Source: JBCCGG01 sp039029395
Lineage (GTDB): Bacteria; Pseudomonadota; Alphaproteobacteria; Kiloniellales; JAKSDN01
Length of the DNA stretch: 64,000 bases
Direction of reading: 5' to 3'
NCBI GenBank assembly: GCA_039029395.1
Contig: JBCCGG010000004.1
Span: 124,001 to 188,000 of the forward strand
This document shows, one piece after another, positions 43,625-52,935 of this stretch. Every line of letters begins with the position of its first letter. Position 1 is the stretch's first letter. Position numbers and translations under genes: made by a program. The notes beneath the pieces were generated by a model. It saw only the letters and a list, made by a program, of their open reading frames with translations. It had not been told where the DNA came from and searched no databases.

Positions 43625-44412
43625 CCCTGGTCGATTCCCATTGCCATCTGGACTATCTGGCGCGCGACGGCGACCTGGAGGACGTGGTCGAGCGGGCCGG
43701 GCAGGCCGGCGTCGGCACGATGCTGACGATCTCCACCAAACTCTCGGAGTTTGACGGCGTGCGCGCGATTGCCGAGCGATTCGACCAGGTCTACTGCACG
43801 GTCGGCGTCCACCCCCACGAGGCCGAAGGGGAGGGACCGGCCGACCCCGCGCCATTGGTCGAACGCAGCGCCCACCCCAAGGTGGTCGGCATCGGCGAGA
43901 CCGGGCTCGACTTCTTCTATGAGCACTCGCCGCGCGACGCCCAGGAGGTGAGCTTTCGCCGCCACATCGCCGCCGCCCGGGAGACCGGCCTGCCGCTTAT
44001 CGTGCACACCCGCGACGCGGACGAGGATACCGTGCGTATCCTGCGCGATGAGATGGCGAACGGCCCGGTCAGTGGCCTGATCCACTGCTTCTCCACCTCG
44101 GGCGCACTGGCCGAGGCGGCGCTCGAGCTCGGCTTCTACATTTCCCTGGCGGGCATCGTCACTTTTAAAAGGGCCGAGGAGCTGCGCGCGATCGTTAAGG
44201 AGGTGCCTCTGGAGCGCCTCTTGGTCGAGACCGACTCGCCCTACCTGGCGCCGGTGCCCTATCGGGGCAAGCGCAACGAGCCGGCCTACGTGGTGCACAC
44301 CGCCGCGTGCCTGGCCGAGCTCAAGGGGATTACGCCGGAGGAAATGGCCGCGGCGACCAGCGACAACTTCTTCGCCCTCTTCACCAAGATCGAGCGCCAC
44401 AGCGAGACATGA
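43621..44412 (+). CDS. TatD-family metal-dependent DNase
   Basis: A 263-residue TatD protein: metal ligands H-x-H in DSHCHLD, Glu in GIGETGLDF, His in VHTRDA and HCFSTS, and Asp in ETDSPYLAP. The family has 3'-5' exonuclease activity on DNA and RNA and helps repair oxidative damage. It sits in the standard metG-tatD-MBL order with 4-base overlaps on both sides. Confidence 0.95.
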   Translation: MTLVDSHCHLDYLARDGDLEDVVERAGQAGVGTMLTISTKLSEFDGVRAIAERFDQVYCTVGVHPHEAEGEGPADPAPLVERSAHPKVVGIGETGLDFFYEHSPRDAQEVSFRRHIAAARETGLPLIVHTRDADEDTVRILRDEMANGPVSGLIHCFSTSGALAEAALELGFYISLAGIVTFKRAEELRAIVKEVPLERLLVETDSPYLAPVPYRGKRNEPAYVVHTAACLAELKGITPEEMAAATSDNFFALFTKIERHSET

Positions 44413-45188
44413 AGGTCACCATTCTCGGCTGCGGCGGCTCGGGTGGCGTGCCCCTGGCAGGACGGGTGGCGGGCGGCACCTGGGGCGCCTGCGATCCGGC
44501 CGAGCCGAGAAACCGCCGGCGGCGCGTCTCGATCCTGGTGGAGGAGGGGGGCAGCGCGATCCTGGTGGACACCTCGCCGGACCTGCGCGTTCAGATGCTC
44601 GACGCCGACATCACCCAACTCGACGCCGTGCTCTTCACCCATGCCCACGGCGACCACTGCCACGGCATCGACGAGCTGCGCACCCTGGTGTTCGGCCGGG
44701 GTAGCGCCATCCCGGCCTACATGGACCCGATCACCCGGGACCGCCTGACCCGGCGCTTCGACTACGCCTTCAGCTCGACCCAAGATCCCAACAGCCTCTA
44801 TGCGCCCCTGCTCGAGGACTACGCCGTCGAGGGGCCTTTCGCGGTCAACGGCCTGGAGGTCGTGCCCTTCGTCCAGGATCACGGCGCGGGCGAGATCACG
44901 CTGGGATACCGGATCGGCGATCTCGCCTATTCGACCGATGTGGTGCGCCTGGACGAGGCGGCCTTCGCGGTGCTCGAAGGCGTCCAGCTATGGATCGTCG
45001 ACGCCTTGCGCGAGGACCCCCATCCGACCCATTCCCACATCGACCAAACCTTGACATGGATCGAGCGGGTCAAGCCGGCGCGCGCCCTTTTGACTCACAT
45101 GAACCACACGGTGGACTATGCCAGTCTGGCGGCGCGCTGCCCGCCCGGGGTGGCGCCGGCCCATGATGGTCTGACCGTGGAGCTTTAG
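44409..45188 (+). CDS. MBL-fold metallohydrolase (PhnP-like)
   Basis: A 259-residue metallo-beta-lactamase-fold phosphodiesterase. The N-terminal LGCGGSGGVP and the zinc/manganese motif FTHAHGDHCHGID are typical of PhnP-type cyclic phosphodiesterases, with further ligands at YSTDVV and THMNHTVDY. It usually follows metG-tatD in alphaproteobacteria, and no phosphonate genes are present here, so a general nucleotide phosphodiesterase role is more likely. It overlaps tatD by 4 bases. Confidence 0.9.
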   Translation: MKVTILGCGGSGGVPLAGRVAGGTWGACDPAEPRNRRRRVSILVEEGGSAILVDTSPDLRVQMLDADITQLDAVLFTHAHGDHCHGIDELRTLVFGRGSAIPAYMDPITRDRLTRRFDYAFSSTQDPNSLYAPLLEDYAVEGPFAVNGLEVVPFVQDHGAGEITLGYRIGDLAYSTDVVRLDEAAFAVLEGVQLWIVDALREDPHPTHSHIDQTLTWIERVKPARALLTHMNHTVDYASLAARCPPGVAPAHDGLTVEL

Positions 45189-45192
45189 GGCC

Positions 45193-45591
45193 ATGCTGTT
45201 GGACTTCGCCAATCTGACTCCGCCGCGCTGGCCGAACCACTGCCTGGCCGCGCCGGCCGATTGGGACGGCCCCAAGGGCGAGATTGCCACCGAGGTTTAC
45301 CCGGTGCCCTTGGAGAAGCTGCGCGAGGCCTTGGTCGCGGTCGCCGCCGCGGAGCCCCGCACAAATCTGCTGCGCCTGGACAAGGAGGCTCTGCAAGCCG
45401 AGTTCGAGCAGCGCAGCAAGCTGTTCGGCTTCCGGGATTCGATCCTGGTCGAATTCATGGAGGCGGGCAAGGGGGCCTCGACTCTGGCAATCTACAGCCG
45501 CGCCCGGGTCGGCCTGATCGACCTGGGCGTCAACCGCCGTCGCGTGGAGCGCTGGCTTGCGGCGCTGGGGGAGCGGCTAGCGGCGGCCTAG
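45193..45591 (+). CDS. DUF1499-family protein
   Basis: A 132-residue protein 4 bases behind the MBL gene. It matches the DUF1499 pattern: RPNHCLAAP at the start, a central YPVPLEKLREAL helix, LFGFRDSILVEFM and the conserved end STLAIYSRARVGLIDLGVNRRRVERWL. No signal peptide is seen, unlike some relatives. Function unknown. It overlaps the convergent DUF1801 gene by about 15 bases. Confidence 0.8.
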   Translation: MLLDFANLTPPRWPNHCLAAPADWDGPKGEIATEVYPVPLEKLREALVAVAAAEPRTNLLRLDKEALQAEFEQRSKLFGFRDSILVEFMEAGKGASTLAIYSRARVGLIDLGVNRRRVERWLAALGERLAAA

Positions 45592-45924
45592 TTCCGCTAA
45601 GACGTCGTCCAGCACGGGGCGCGGTAAATCGTCTAGTGATTTGAAGCGCAGACAGCCCTTGCCGATGTCGATCCTTGGCAGGCGGTCCCGGAACCGCTCG
45701 ACCAGATCGGCCTCACAGAGGTAGAGGCTCATGTGGCGCTTCTGACTCGCGAAGGCGCACAGCATGTCGCCGTCCGGGCCGTCATATGTCGGCATCTTGT
45801 AGCGCAGGCTTTCCCGGGCATGGGGCAGGGCGGCGCGGATCAGAGCTCTCAGCTCGGTCAATGGCGCGCGCCGGGGCGCGGGCAGGGCGGCCAGGTAGGT
45901 CTCGACCGGGTCGGCGCCGGTCAA
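45577..45924 (-). CDS. DUF1801-family protein
   Basis: A 115-residue protein of the YdhG/DUF1801 type (TELRALIRAALPHARESLRYKMPTY, then KRHMSLYLC and GCLRFKSLDDLP). The TTG start follows directly on the TAG of the upstream binding-protein gene, so it is probably translated by reinitiation. Some relatives are called iron chaperones, but the function in general is unknown. Confidence 0.75.
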   Translation of the reverse strand: MTGADPVETYLAALPAPRRAPLTELRALIRAALPHARESLRYKMPTYDGPDGDMLCAFASQKRHMSLYLCEADLVERFRDRLPRIDIGKGCLRFKSLDDLPRPVLDDVLAELGRR

Positions 45925-47862
45925 CTATTTCTCGTCCAGCCAAAAGGTGTCCGGCCGGTAGATCCCGAACAGCGCGCCCGGGTCCCAATTGTACATGGCC
46001 TCCTGGGGCACGTTGTGCAGATGGTTGGAGACCACGACCGGCTGGGGGATTTGGGCCACCAAACCCAGGGTGTAGACCTGATTGGCGTTGATCTGAAGCA
46101 TGCGCTGCCAGATATCCCTCTTCTCCGTCAGGCTGTCGCTCTTGCGCCACTCCTCATAGAGATCGAACAGCTCGTGGGGCTTGGGCATGTCGATCGGCGC
46201 ACCGTTCAGGCCGCTGGTCTCGTAGTACTGGCCCCACTTGGGCCACTGGTAGCCGTGCTGGGAGACCGGCGCGAACTCGGCCGGGCTCATCTCCGCGGTT
46301 ACATTGGAGTTTTCGTAGCCGAACCACATGGACATCATGGCCTCGCCGGAGAAGATCCGGTTACGCACGATCTCCCGCTGGGAGGGCTTGGTGAAGAGCT
46401 TGACGCCGACTCCCCGCCAGGTGTCGGAGATCAGCTCCAGAAGGTCGACCTCCTCGGTGTTCTCCCCAGCGGTCTCGACGATAATGTCCAAGGGCCGGCC
46501 GTCGGGCAGCAGGCGGATGCCGGCGCTGTTGCGCTTGTCCAGGCCGAGCTCGTCGAGCAGACGGTTAGCCTCGGCCGGATCGTACTGGGCGTAGGCCTCC
46601 CGGTATTCCGGCTTGTAAAGCGGGCTTTCCGGCAGCACCGACTGATTGCCCTCGAGCCCGAGGCCGAAATAGATCACCTGGTTGAGCTCGTGGCGATTGA
46701 TCGCGAGCGACAGGGCCCGGCGGAAGCGCACGTCGCGCATCAGCTTGCGCCACACCGGGTCGTTGACGTTGAGGTTGGGATAGAGCGCGATCTGGGAGCC
46801 ACGCACGGTGCGCCACAGACGCACCGTATAGGCGCTGCGCTTTTCGTTGGCCTTCAAGAAGGTGTAGTCGCTGAAGGAAAGGCCGCGGGATTGCAGGTCG
46901 CTTTCGCCGGCGCCGGTCTTTGCCGGGATCAGCGAGGAGCCGGCGACGTTGAGGATGAAGCGGTCTAGGTAAGGCAGCTGCTCACCCGCGGCGGCGACCC
47001 GATGGAAGTAAGGGTTGCGGGCCGCCACGAATCGCTGGGCCGGCGGCGCCGTGGTGTTGACCCAGGGCTGCAGGCTCGGCAGCTCCGGATTGTCGTTGCG
47101 GTACTGTTTGTCCTTGCTGTTGTAGAGCGCGGCCCAGTTGCGCTTCTTGTTGGCCTTGACCAGGGCCGCCAGCTCGTCGGCGTCGGCGTGGCCGGCGTGG
47201 AACTGCTTTAGGTAATGGGCTGGCTGATAGATGTACTCCGGCCGGGCGCCGGCCAAGGACGGCAGAAAGAAAGGGTTGGGCTTAGACCAGCTGTAGCGGA
47301 CCGTGATCTCGTCGAGGATCTCGACCTTGGGCAGCTCGCCGTCAATGACCAACGCCCTGGGCGGCCCGGTCGGCGAGACCTCCTCGTTGTTGGCGACATC
47401 CTCCCAATAGAAGCGGAAGTCCTCGCTGGTGAAAGGATGGCCATCCGACCAGCGGTGGCCCCGGCGCAGGGTGAAGGTGAAGATGCGACCGTCCTCGACC
47501 TCCAGCCGCTTGACGATATCGGCCTCGAAGCCGAGATCGGCCCTGTAAGCGACTAGGCGGGCATAGCCGTAGACCACCAACAGCTGGGTGTCCTTGGCCC
47601 GGGCGACCAAGGTGTTCAGGGTGCCGCCCGATCGCCCGGCCGTCTTGGGCGCCGGCAGCTCGACCACCCAGTAGTCCTTCGGCAGTCGCGCGCCGACCGG
47701 CGACAGGTCGCCGGACTCGACCTGCTGGGCGAGCGACGGCGTCTCCTGGGGCACGAAGCCGGCCGGGACGTCCGGACTGTCGTAGACCTTGACCTCGGCC
47801 AATGCTGGGGCGGCGAAAAGCAGCACCAGGGCCGCGGCGATCCGTGAGACTGTTTTGGTCAT
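45925..47862 (-). CDS. ABC transporter substrate-binding protein, family 5 (peptide/opine type)
   Basis: A 645-residue periplasmic binding protein with a signal peptide (MTKTVSRIAAALVLLFAAPALA). The SBP_bac_5 pattern is clear: FTLRRGHRWSDGHPFTSEDFRFYWED, then DVRFRRALSLAINRHELNQVIYFG. ATG 47862 gives the signal peptide; the longer frame does not. It is longer than DppA/OppA, like binding proteins for unusual peptides or microcin-type compounds. No permease or ATPase genes are adjacent, so it is either an orphan or works with a transporter elsewhere. It is co-directional with the 2OG oxygenase upstream and DUF1801 downstream. Confidence 0.88.
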   Translation of the reverse strand: MTKTVSRIAAALVLLFAAPALAEVKVYDSPDVPAGFVPQETPSLAQQVESGDLSPVGARLPKDYWVVELPAPKTAGRSGGTLNTLVARAKDTQLLVVYGYARLVAYRADLGFEADIVKRLEVEDGRIFTFTLRRGHRWSDGHPFTSEDFRFYWEDVANNEEVSPTGPPRALVIDGELPKVEILDEITVRYSWSKPNPFFLPSLAGARPEYIYQPAHYLKQFHAGHADADELAALVKANKKRNWAALYNSKDKQYRNDNPELPSLQPWVNTTAPPAQRFVAARNPYFHRVAAAGEQLPYLDRFILNVAGSSLIPAKTGAGESDLQSRGLSFSDYTFLKANEKRSAYTVRLWRTVRGSQIALYPNLNVNDPVWRKLMRDVRFRRALSLAINRHELNQVIYFGLGLEGNQSVLPESPLYKPEYREAYAQYDPAEANRLLDELGLDKRNSAGIRLLPDGRPLDIIVETAGENTEEVDLLELISDTWRGVGVKLFTKPSQREIVRNRIFSGEAMMSMWFGYENSNVTAEMSPAEFAPVSQHGYQWPKWGQYYETSGLNGAPIDMPKPHELFDLYEEWRKSDSLTEKRDIWQRMLQINANQVYTLGLVAQIPQPVVVSNHLHNVPQEAMYNWDPGALFGIYRPDTFWLDEK

Positions 47863-47954
47863 GCTGAAGGGTACGGCGCCTCTCAATGGTCCAACGGCTC
47901 GACTATAGCGCCCAGCGGAAGATCTGTCCGGGCCGCCAACCACAACGTGATCCA

Positions 47955-48638
47955 TCAATCTGCCGCCGTCTTCTTCAAGGGAATGCCCGACCACTTGGGG
48001 CGCGACATGGTTTTGGTGAAGCCGGAGAACATGATGTTGAAGGAGACGCTAATGCGGATCGCGTCGCTGCGGTTCTGGGTCACCGAGTGGACCAGCCAGG
48101 AGGGAAAGAGCACCATGCGCCCGGCGCGCACCGAGATGTTGGTGACCAGGGAGTTGTAGCGGTTGTCGCGCTTGACCCGGGGCGCGATGACCTCGATCTG
48201 GGGCCGCGGCTCGTGAAAGGTGATGCTGTCGGCGCCGGCGGCGGCTTGGAGGTAATAGACGCCGCTCAGGAAGTTGTTCGGATGGGTGTGGGCCACGTGA
48301 AAGGCGCCCTTGGGATTCATGTTGGCCCAACAGCCGGTTATCTCAAATTCCTCATAATCAATCTCAATTTTATCCACGACCTCCTTGGAAGCCTTCATAA
48401 AGATCTCGACCAACTGGGCGAACTCCGGGCATTCGTGCAGCGTTTGTTCGGTCTGCCAGTTCTGGCCCGGCACCAGCGGCGGCCGTGGCGAGGTCAGGTC
48501 GTTGAGGTCTTTCAGGAGCTGAGCGTTCATGGGCCCGGCGATTTCGGGCGCCAGGTCGTAGGCCCAGATGGTGGTCGGGAAGATCGGCTGCTCGGTAACC
48601 TGGGCGAACATGTGCATCGGGTCCGGTGTGGTGATCAT
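47955..48638 (-). CDS. putative 2-oxoglutarate/Fe(II) oxygenase (TIGR02466-like)
   Basis: A 227-residue jelly-roll protein. N-terminal FPTTIWAYDL and the metal-site region FHVAHTHPNNFLSGVYYL, then a second histidine in FPSWLVHSVTQN followed by RISVSFN, match the TIGR02466 family of predicted 2OG-Fe(II) oxygenases. The substrate is unknown. It is the first gene of a minus-strand set with the binding protein 92 bases downstream; co-transcription is possible. An AT-rich dyad (CATAAT/ATTATG, 48730-48745) about 90 bases upstream may belong to its promoter. Confidence 0.8.
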   Translation of the reverse strand: MITTPDPMHMFAQVTEQPIFPTTIWAYDLAPEIAGPMNAQLLKDLNDLTSPRPPLVPGQNWQTEQTLHECPEFAQLVEIFMKASKEVVDKIEIDYEEFEITGCWANMNPKGAFHVAHTHPNNFLSGVYYLQAAAGADSITFHEPRPQIEVIAPRVKRDNRYNSLVTNISVRAGRMVLFPSWLVHSVTQNRSDAIRISVSFNIMFSGFTKTMSRPKWSGIPLKKTAAD

Positions 48639-49297
48639 GACGCGAGGGGCGCAAGGCGCCTTTGAAGCACTGAACAGCCCAGGCGTCCAGTCCCCGTGGC
48701 AATGGTCGTTGGGGGTATCGATTATTTTCCATAATATACATTATGCGCAATACCGGTGCGCCTGAGGCCGCGCTTTTCTGGCCTTGTCCCCCGCTCAACC
48801 AGCTGCGGTTGGCAGCCTCAGGAGAGCGAGCTTTGGGCTCGGGGACGCTTCGCTATGAGGCTCATTCTCCATCATATGGTCGCCAAGGTCGGTGCGGTCA
48901 TGGTGCTCCGGCTTCCCTGGGTGATCATCGGCGCAGCTGGGTTCCTAGCGTGCGACCTCTCAACGATGCCACTATTCCGGATCTAAGGCGCACATGAGCT
49001 CCACAGTCTGAGCGTTTAGCGGTCAGCACGTGGGGTGATGGCGGAGACCAGAGCCCTGCCCGTCTCGGCCGTGCCCCGGCGAAGGATCCAATTGCCGCAT
49101 GATTAAGAGGTTTTAACCAAACTGCCTGGCAACCAGATTGGGGTGTTCAAAAAAACGGAAAAATATCAGTATGTTATGAGAGATTTTCAAAAATTTAGAT
49201 TGAGTGAAGATCAGGGATACATTGACTTTTAGAGGAATTTTTGCTAGTTTTATGAATGGCGACGGGTGTCTGTACGGCAAGATTTCGGAGTGCAGAG
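48639..49297. other. 659-base gene-free interval
   Basis: Divergent intergenic region between the oxygenase and the TadG-like gene. It holds an AT-rich dyad at 48730-48745 and a strongly AT-rich segment (about 49100-49260) ending in the promoter below. Two overlapping short plus-strand frames (48743-48997) have no ribosome binding site and no family resemblance, so I do not call them genes. Confidence 0.6.
49222..49250 (+). promoter_or_regulatory. sigma-70-type promoter of the tadG-tadE-tadE operon
   Basis: TTGACT (49222-49227) and TAGTTT (49245-49250) are separated by 17 bases in an AT-rich stretch. Transcription would start near 49257 and leave a roughly 40-base leader before ATG 49298. 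Confidence 0.5.
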
Positions 49298-50899
49298 ATG
49301 TTCAGGAAGAACGGGCCGGTGTCGGCACGATTTTTGCGTGAACAAAAGGGCGCAGTGGCAATCTGGTTTGCACTGTGCCTTCTCGTTTTTGTGCCCTTGA
49401 TGGCGCTCGCGATCGATATGCCCTATGGCATGTTCGAGCGCGCCAGGCTGCAAACGGCGGCCAGCTCCTCCGCCCTCGCCGCGGTGACCGACCTGGTCGA
49501 CGAAGACGAGGATGGCACGGCCGACGACCTGACCTATGTGGAGGCCGGCGTGGCCCTGGCGTACAAGAGCGTCGGCGAAGGCTATGGGGCAATTCTAGGC
49601 GACTGCGGGACCTACAACTTCGGGACAGATACGGTCGTCAGCGCCAAGGCGTGCGCCGACATTGTGCCCGGCCATTGGGACAATGTGTTGGGCACGTTTT
49701 CTGCGACGCTGACCGAAGGCCAGGAGCTGAATGCCGTTCAGGTCATAACACACCGGGGGAATTCGGTTTCGAATCCATTGGCCACCTTTTTGGCCGGCGC
49801 CGTCGGCCTCGAGGATCTGGAGATCAACACCTCGGCCGTCGCCTGGGCGGCACCCGCCCCCGCGAACAACTGCATTCTCGACGGCCTCTCGGCTGGACAC
49901 ACCTTGTCGATGGAGCAGAAAAATCATTATCTCAGAGGCGTCTGCCTCTACGGCCGCCAGCACATTCACGAGGGTAAAGACAACCTGTACGACCACGAGA
50001 ATGGCACCGAGATCTATCTTGGCGAATCCGCCACGGTTACGCCAAGTAATATGTCCTCTTCGCTCTCGGACGGCTGGGACGAGGCCCTGCAGGACGAGCG
50101 GGTCGACCAGACGCTACTGGTCGACGAGATGGACGCCATCGTCGCGCACTATGCGAGCGCGATCAATCTGCAGCAAGTTGATCTGAACAATGTGCCCAGT
50201 GTCTCGGGCGAGGGTGAACCTGCCGCGATCTTTGAAGGCGACAAGCTTCCCGATCCTGGATCCGGCGGGTATCTTCAGGAAGGTACATTCTACGAAATCG
50301 AAGGCACCGCCGAGATTAAGCAGAATCATATGAACGGCGACCCGATCCAGGGAGTGGTGATCAAGGCCGAAAAGATTACAGTGGACTCGAACACCGTGTT
50401 GAACAACGTGGTGTTCTACGCCACGGATGAGTTCTCAGTCCCCGATCCGGTTGTGGACATCGGCAGCGACGTTGTCATGGACAACATGCTGATCCTTTCC
50501 AACGGCCAGTTCAATTTCCAGTCCAATGGCACGATCGGAGCCGGCAACTGCGATTCAACCGAAGTGAGCGTGATCATCATAGCTCAAGGAGAGTTGAAGA
50601 TTGAATCCGACAATACGATCTCAAACATGATCATTCTCGGCGGCCTCAATGTGGACCAGAAGGGCGTCCAAGTTCAGGGTAACGCCCATGTCTTTTTGAG
50701 CCAGCCGACCGGAGCGAATGGCGAGCTCTTCCCCTCCAACGATCCGACCAGCGACCCCCCGAGTCTTGTCCGCCCGACCATTCAGGCCCTGAACACGCTC
50801 AGTATCCAGAGCGACGGCACTTTCGAAGCCTGTCCGGCAAGCGGCGGCGGCGGGGGATCAGAGGACCTTAGTGGCGTCGTCTACAGGTTGGTGGAGTAG
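49298..50899 (+). CDS. TadG-like pilus-associated protein with repetitive beta-rich C-terminus
   Basis: A 533-residue protein. The N-terminus has the TadE/TadG layout: basic start, Gly-containing REQKGAVAIWFALCLL, one hydrophobic helix (about 22-42) and RARLQTAASSSALAA. The remainder is presumably periplasmic; residues about 330-500 show repeated short hydrophobic strands with Asn/Ser turns (VDSNTVLNNVVFY, IGSDVVMDNMLIL, IESDNTISNMIIL), suggesting a right-handed beta helix. ATG 49298 is chosen over 49256 because of the promoter position. No Flp prepilin, TadA ATPase or CpaF-like gene is in the window, so it acts with a Tad system elsewhere or independently. Confidence 0.75.
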   Translation: MFRKNGPVSARFLREQKGAVAIWFALCLLVFVPLMALAIDMPYGMFERARLQTAASSSALAAVTDLVDEDEDGTADDLTYVEAGVALAYKSVGEGYGAILGDCGTYNFGTDTVVSAKACADIVPGHWDNVLGTFSATLTEGQELNAVQVITHRGNSVSNPLATFLAGAVGLEDLEINTSAVAWAAPAPANNCILDGLSAGHTLSMEQKNHYLRGVCLYGRQHIHEGKDNLYDHENGTEIYLGESATVTPSNMSSSLSDGWDEALQDERVDQTLLVDEMDAIVAHYASAINLQQVDLNNVPSVSGEGEPAAIFEGDKLPDPGSGGYLQEGTFYEIEGTAEIKQNHMNGDPIQGVVIKAEKITVDSNTVLNNVVFYATDEFSVPDPVVDIGSDVVMDNMLILSNGQFNFQSNGTIGAGNCDSTEVSVIIIAQGELKIESDNTISNMIILGGLNVDQKGVQVQGNAHVFLSQPTGANGELFPSNDPTSDPPSLVRPTIQALNTLSIQSDGTFEACPASGGGGGSEDLSGVVYRLVE

Positions 50900-50945
50900 C
50901 GCGCGGACCTTTAATGCGGCCGTCTTGCGGTGGGCTAAGGGTTGA

Positions 50946-51509
50946 ATGAAGAAAGCAATGAAGATCAAGAAACAAATGCATAGGAGCGTTCGCAGTTCAC
51001 TCGCGCGCATAGGGCGCGCAAAGGATGGCGTCGCCTCCCTCGAGTTCGTCATCATCCTCTTTCCCTTGATCTTGATCTTCTTCGCCGTCATCCAGGTCGG
51101 AAGCATCTTCTACTACAATCACCAAATGCAAGTGGCGGTGCGCGACACGGCGCGGCGCATGATCCAGGAGCCGACCTTCAATTCCGAGAAGAACAGCGGT
51201 GCCGGCGGCACCGAGGTCGCCTGTAGCGCGACGACGGCGGGTTCGCCGGAAGACTACGGCTGCAGCATCGTCACCATGCCCGGCCCCCCCGGAATCACGA
51301 CCGAGTACTGCATCGATGATGATGATCTCGAGCATTACGACGCGATCGTCACCATGACCGTGGACTTGGACGAGATCAGCCTGGTCGATCTGCTCGGCGT
51401 GGCATCCGGTAAGACGGCCACAAGAACCTCGACCATGAGGGTCACGCCGAACAAGTTCGACAGTACTGAGTTCACGGATTTGATCCCGTTGCTCTCGGAT
51501 TGTTCCTGA
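50946..51509 (+). CDS. TadE-like pseudopilin (first copy)
   Basis: A 187-residue protein with a basic N-terminus (residues 1-24), then DGVASLEFVIILFPLILIFFAVIQVGSIFYY, the TadE helix with the conserved Glu, and NHQMQVAVRDTARRM. The C-terminal ~110 residues are periplasmic with five cysteines. The overall pattern matches TadE minor pilins processed at the N-terminus by a TadV/CpaA-type peptidase; that enzyme is not in the window. It lies 46 bases after the TadG-like gene. Confidence 0.82.
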   Translation: MKKAMKIKKQMHRSVRSSLARIGRAKDGVASLEFVIILFPLILIFFAVIQVGSIFYYNHQMQVAVRDTARRMIQEPTFNSEKNSGAGGTEVACSATTAGSPEDYGCSIVTMPGPPGITTEYCIDDDDLEHYDAIVTMTVDLDEISLVDLLGVASGKTATRTSTMRVTPNKFDSTEFTDLIPLLSDCS

Positions 51510-51530
51510 AGCTGTTCCGAAGTTTTGCCA

Positions 51531-52109
51531 ATGAATCCCAAGCGCACCAAACCAACCAGAATCAAGAGACTGACTCGCGCAACAATTCGATTTGCCCATC
51601 GCGCCGACGGCATCTCGTCCTTGGAGTTTGTCCTTCTCCTTTTTCCGATGATGATATTTGTGTTCGGTATCATCCAGTTCAGCTTCATCTTCTATCATTA
51701 CAATCAAATGCAAAGCGTTGCGCGCGAGGTGGCGCGCCAGATTGCCGTCAGTGATACCCTCAACCCGAGCGAAAACGAAGACGAAGACGAAGACAGCGAA
51801 GAAATTTCCTGCAAGGACTCGCCATCGGGTGCCGAAGGTCTGGTTTGCCAGATGCTCGGGGTGCCCGCGGGGGGCTCGATCACCACTTGCTATGAGCAGG
51901 TGGAGTTCCCACCCGACACCCCTGTCTTCTCCAGCGTCGTGACGATCGCAGCGCCGATAGACCAACTGGGCTTGGTGATTGACATCTTGGGCATCGCCAA
52001 GGGACGCGATCTGACCGCAACCGCGAAGATGCGTGTGGAGCCGACCAAGATTGGCCCGGATGCCGTCAACCCCGAAAAGCTATGCGACGGAGATCCACCG
52101 GACTACTAA
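51531..52109 (+). CDS. TadE-like pseudopilin (second copy)
   Basis: A 192-residue paralogue of the preceding gene: basic start, DGISSLEFVLLLFPMMIFVFGIIQFSFIFYH, then YNQMQSVAREVARQI. It contains a strongly acidic insert (NEDEDEDSEE). Both copies end in the same type of region (GVASGKTATRTSTMRV versus GIAKGRDLTATAKMRV), which points to tandem duplication. ATG 51531 is preferred to an upstream TTG. A weak hairpin (GCTGC/GCAGC, 52110-52124) follows the stop. Confidence 0.82.
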   Translation: MNPKRTKPTRIKRLTRATIRFAHRADGISSLEFVLLLFPMMIFVFGIIQFSFIFYHYNQMQSVAREVARQIAVSDTLNPSENEDEDEDSEEISCKDSPSGAEGLVCQMLGVPAGGSITTCYEQVEFPPDTPVFSSVVTIAAPIDQLGLVIDILGIAKGRDLTATAKMRVEPTKIGPDAVNPEKLCDGDPPDY

Positions 52110-52190
52110 GCTGCTATTCGCAGCAATGAGTTGACGGTTCTCCATAACTTAGGCCGCTACTCTTACTACCCCTTGGGGACGGTGGCCCCC

Positions 52191-52814
52191 CTACCCGCCC
52201 ACCTGCGTCTCGATGCGCATCGTCACCCTTGGCGTCCAATTGCGCGGACGGTTCTCCAGGGGGCCGCGCACGATCTCGAAGCCGGCGCGGCGAAACAGCG
52301 GCTCGGTGCCGAAGTAGGCGTTGTCGTCGCCGGTGCGCTCCGGCCCCGCCCGGGGATAGGCCTCCACGGCGGGTGCGCCCTGTTCGCCGGCGTAGGCCAC
52401 GGCGGCCTGGATTAGGGCGAGCGCCACGCCTTGCCCACGGACGGTCTTGCGCACGGTGACGCAGGGAATGACCCAGACCGGCAGATCGTCGAGTGGCGGC
52501 GTCGCGCGCGACGCGGCGACCCTGGCCAGCTCGCCCCGAGGCGCCACGGCGACCCAGCCAACTGGTGCGTTACCGTCGAAGGCGATCAGTCCCGGCGCAT
52601 AGGGGCGGCCGGCCAGCGCCGTCAGGGCGGCCCGGCGGCGTACCTTTAAGGGGCCGTCGCCTGGCAGGGCGCGCATCCCGGCTTCGGTCAGGCGCGGATG
52701 CATGCACCAGCAGCTCCGGCCCCAGCTGCCGCGCAGGACCTCGCCCAAGTCGTCCATCAGCGCGGGCGTCAAGGGGCGGATCGCCAGCGGCGGGGCGGTC
52801 GAGGCGCGGGTCAT
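52191..52814 (-). CDS. GNAT-family N-acetyltransferase
   Basis: A 207-residue GNAT protein. The acetyl-CoA pyrophosphate-binding segment is VTVRKTVRGQGVALALIQ (RGQGVA), preceded by the GWVAVAPRGEL strand and followed by YFGTEPLFRRAGFEIVRG. The N-terminal part has a CWCMHPRLT segment with two closely spaced cysteines. The acyl acceptor is unknown. It is divergent from mazG. Confidence 0.82.
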   Translation of the reverse strand: MTRASTAPPLAIRPLTPALMDDLGEVLRGSWGRSCWCMHPRLTEAGMRALPGDGPLKVRRRAALTALAGRPYAPGLIAFDGNAPVGWVAVAPRGELARVAASRATPPLDDLPVWVIPCVTVRKTVRGQGVALALIQAAVAYAGEQGAPAVEAYPRAGPERTGDDNAYFGTEPLFRRAGFEIVRGPLENRPRNWTPRVTMRIETQVGG

Positions 52815-52935
52815 GGGAGGTCAAGATAGCGGCGCGCGGCGATCTTGGCGAGCCGCCGCAAGCCCCCCTTGCCCAGCGCCCGCGATTGGGCCAGCATCTG
52901 ACGCCTCTGACGCACCCGAGCCCCCTGCCCCGCCC

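Noticed and set aside
48743..48997. Two overlapping short plus-strand frames
   Set aside because: No ribosome binding site, no recognisable domain, and the frames overlap each other. One has a few hydrophobic residues but no clear signal or membrane protein pattern.
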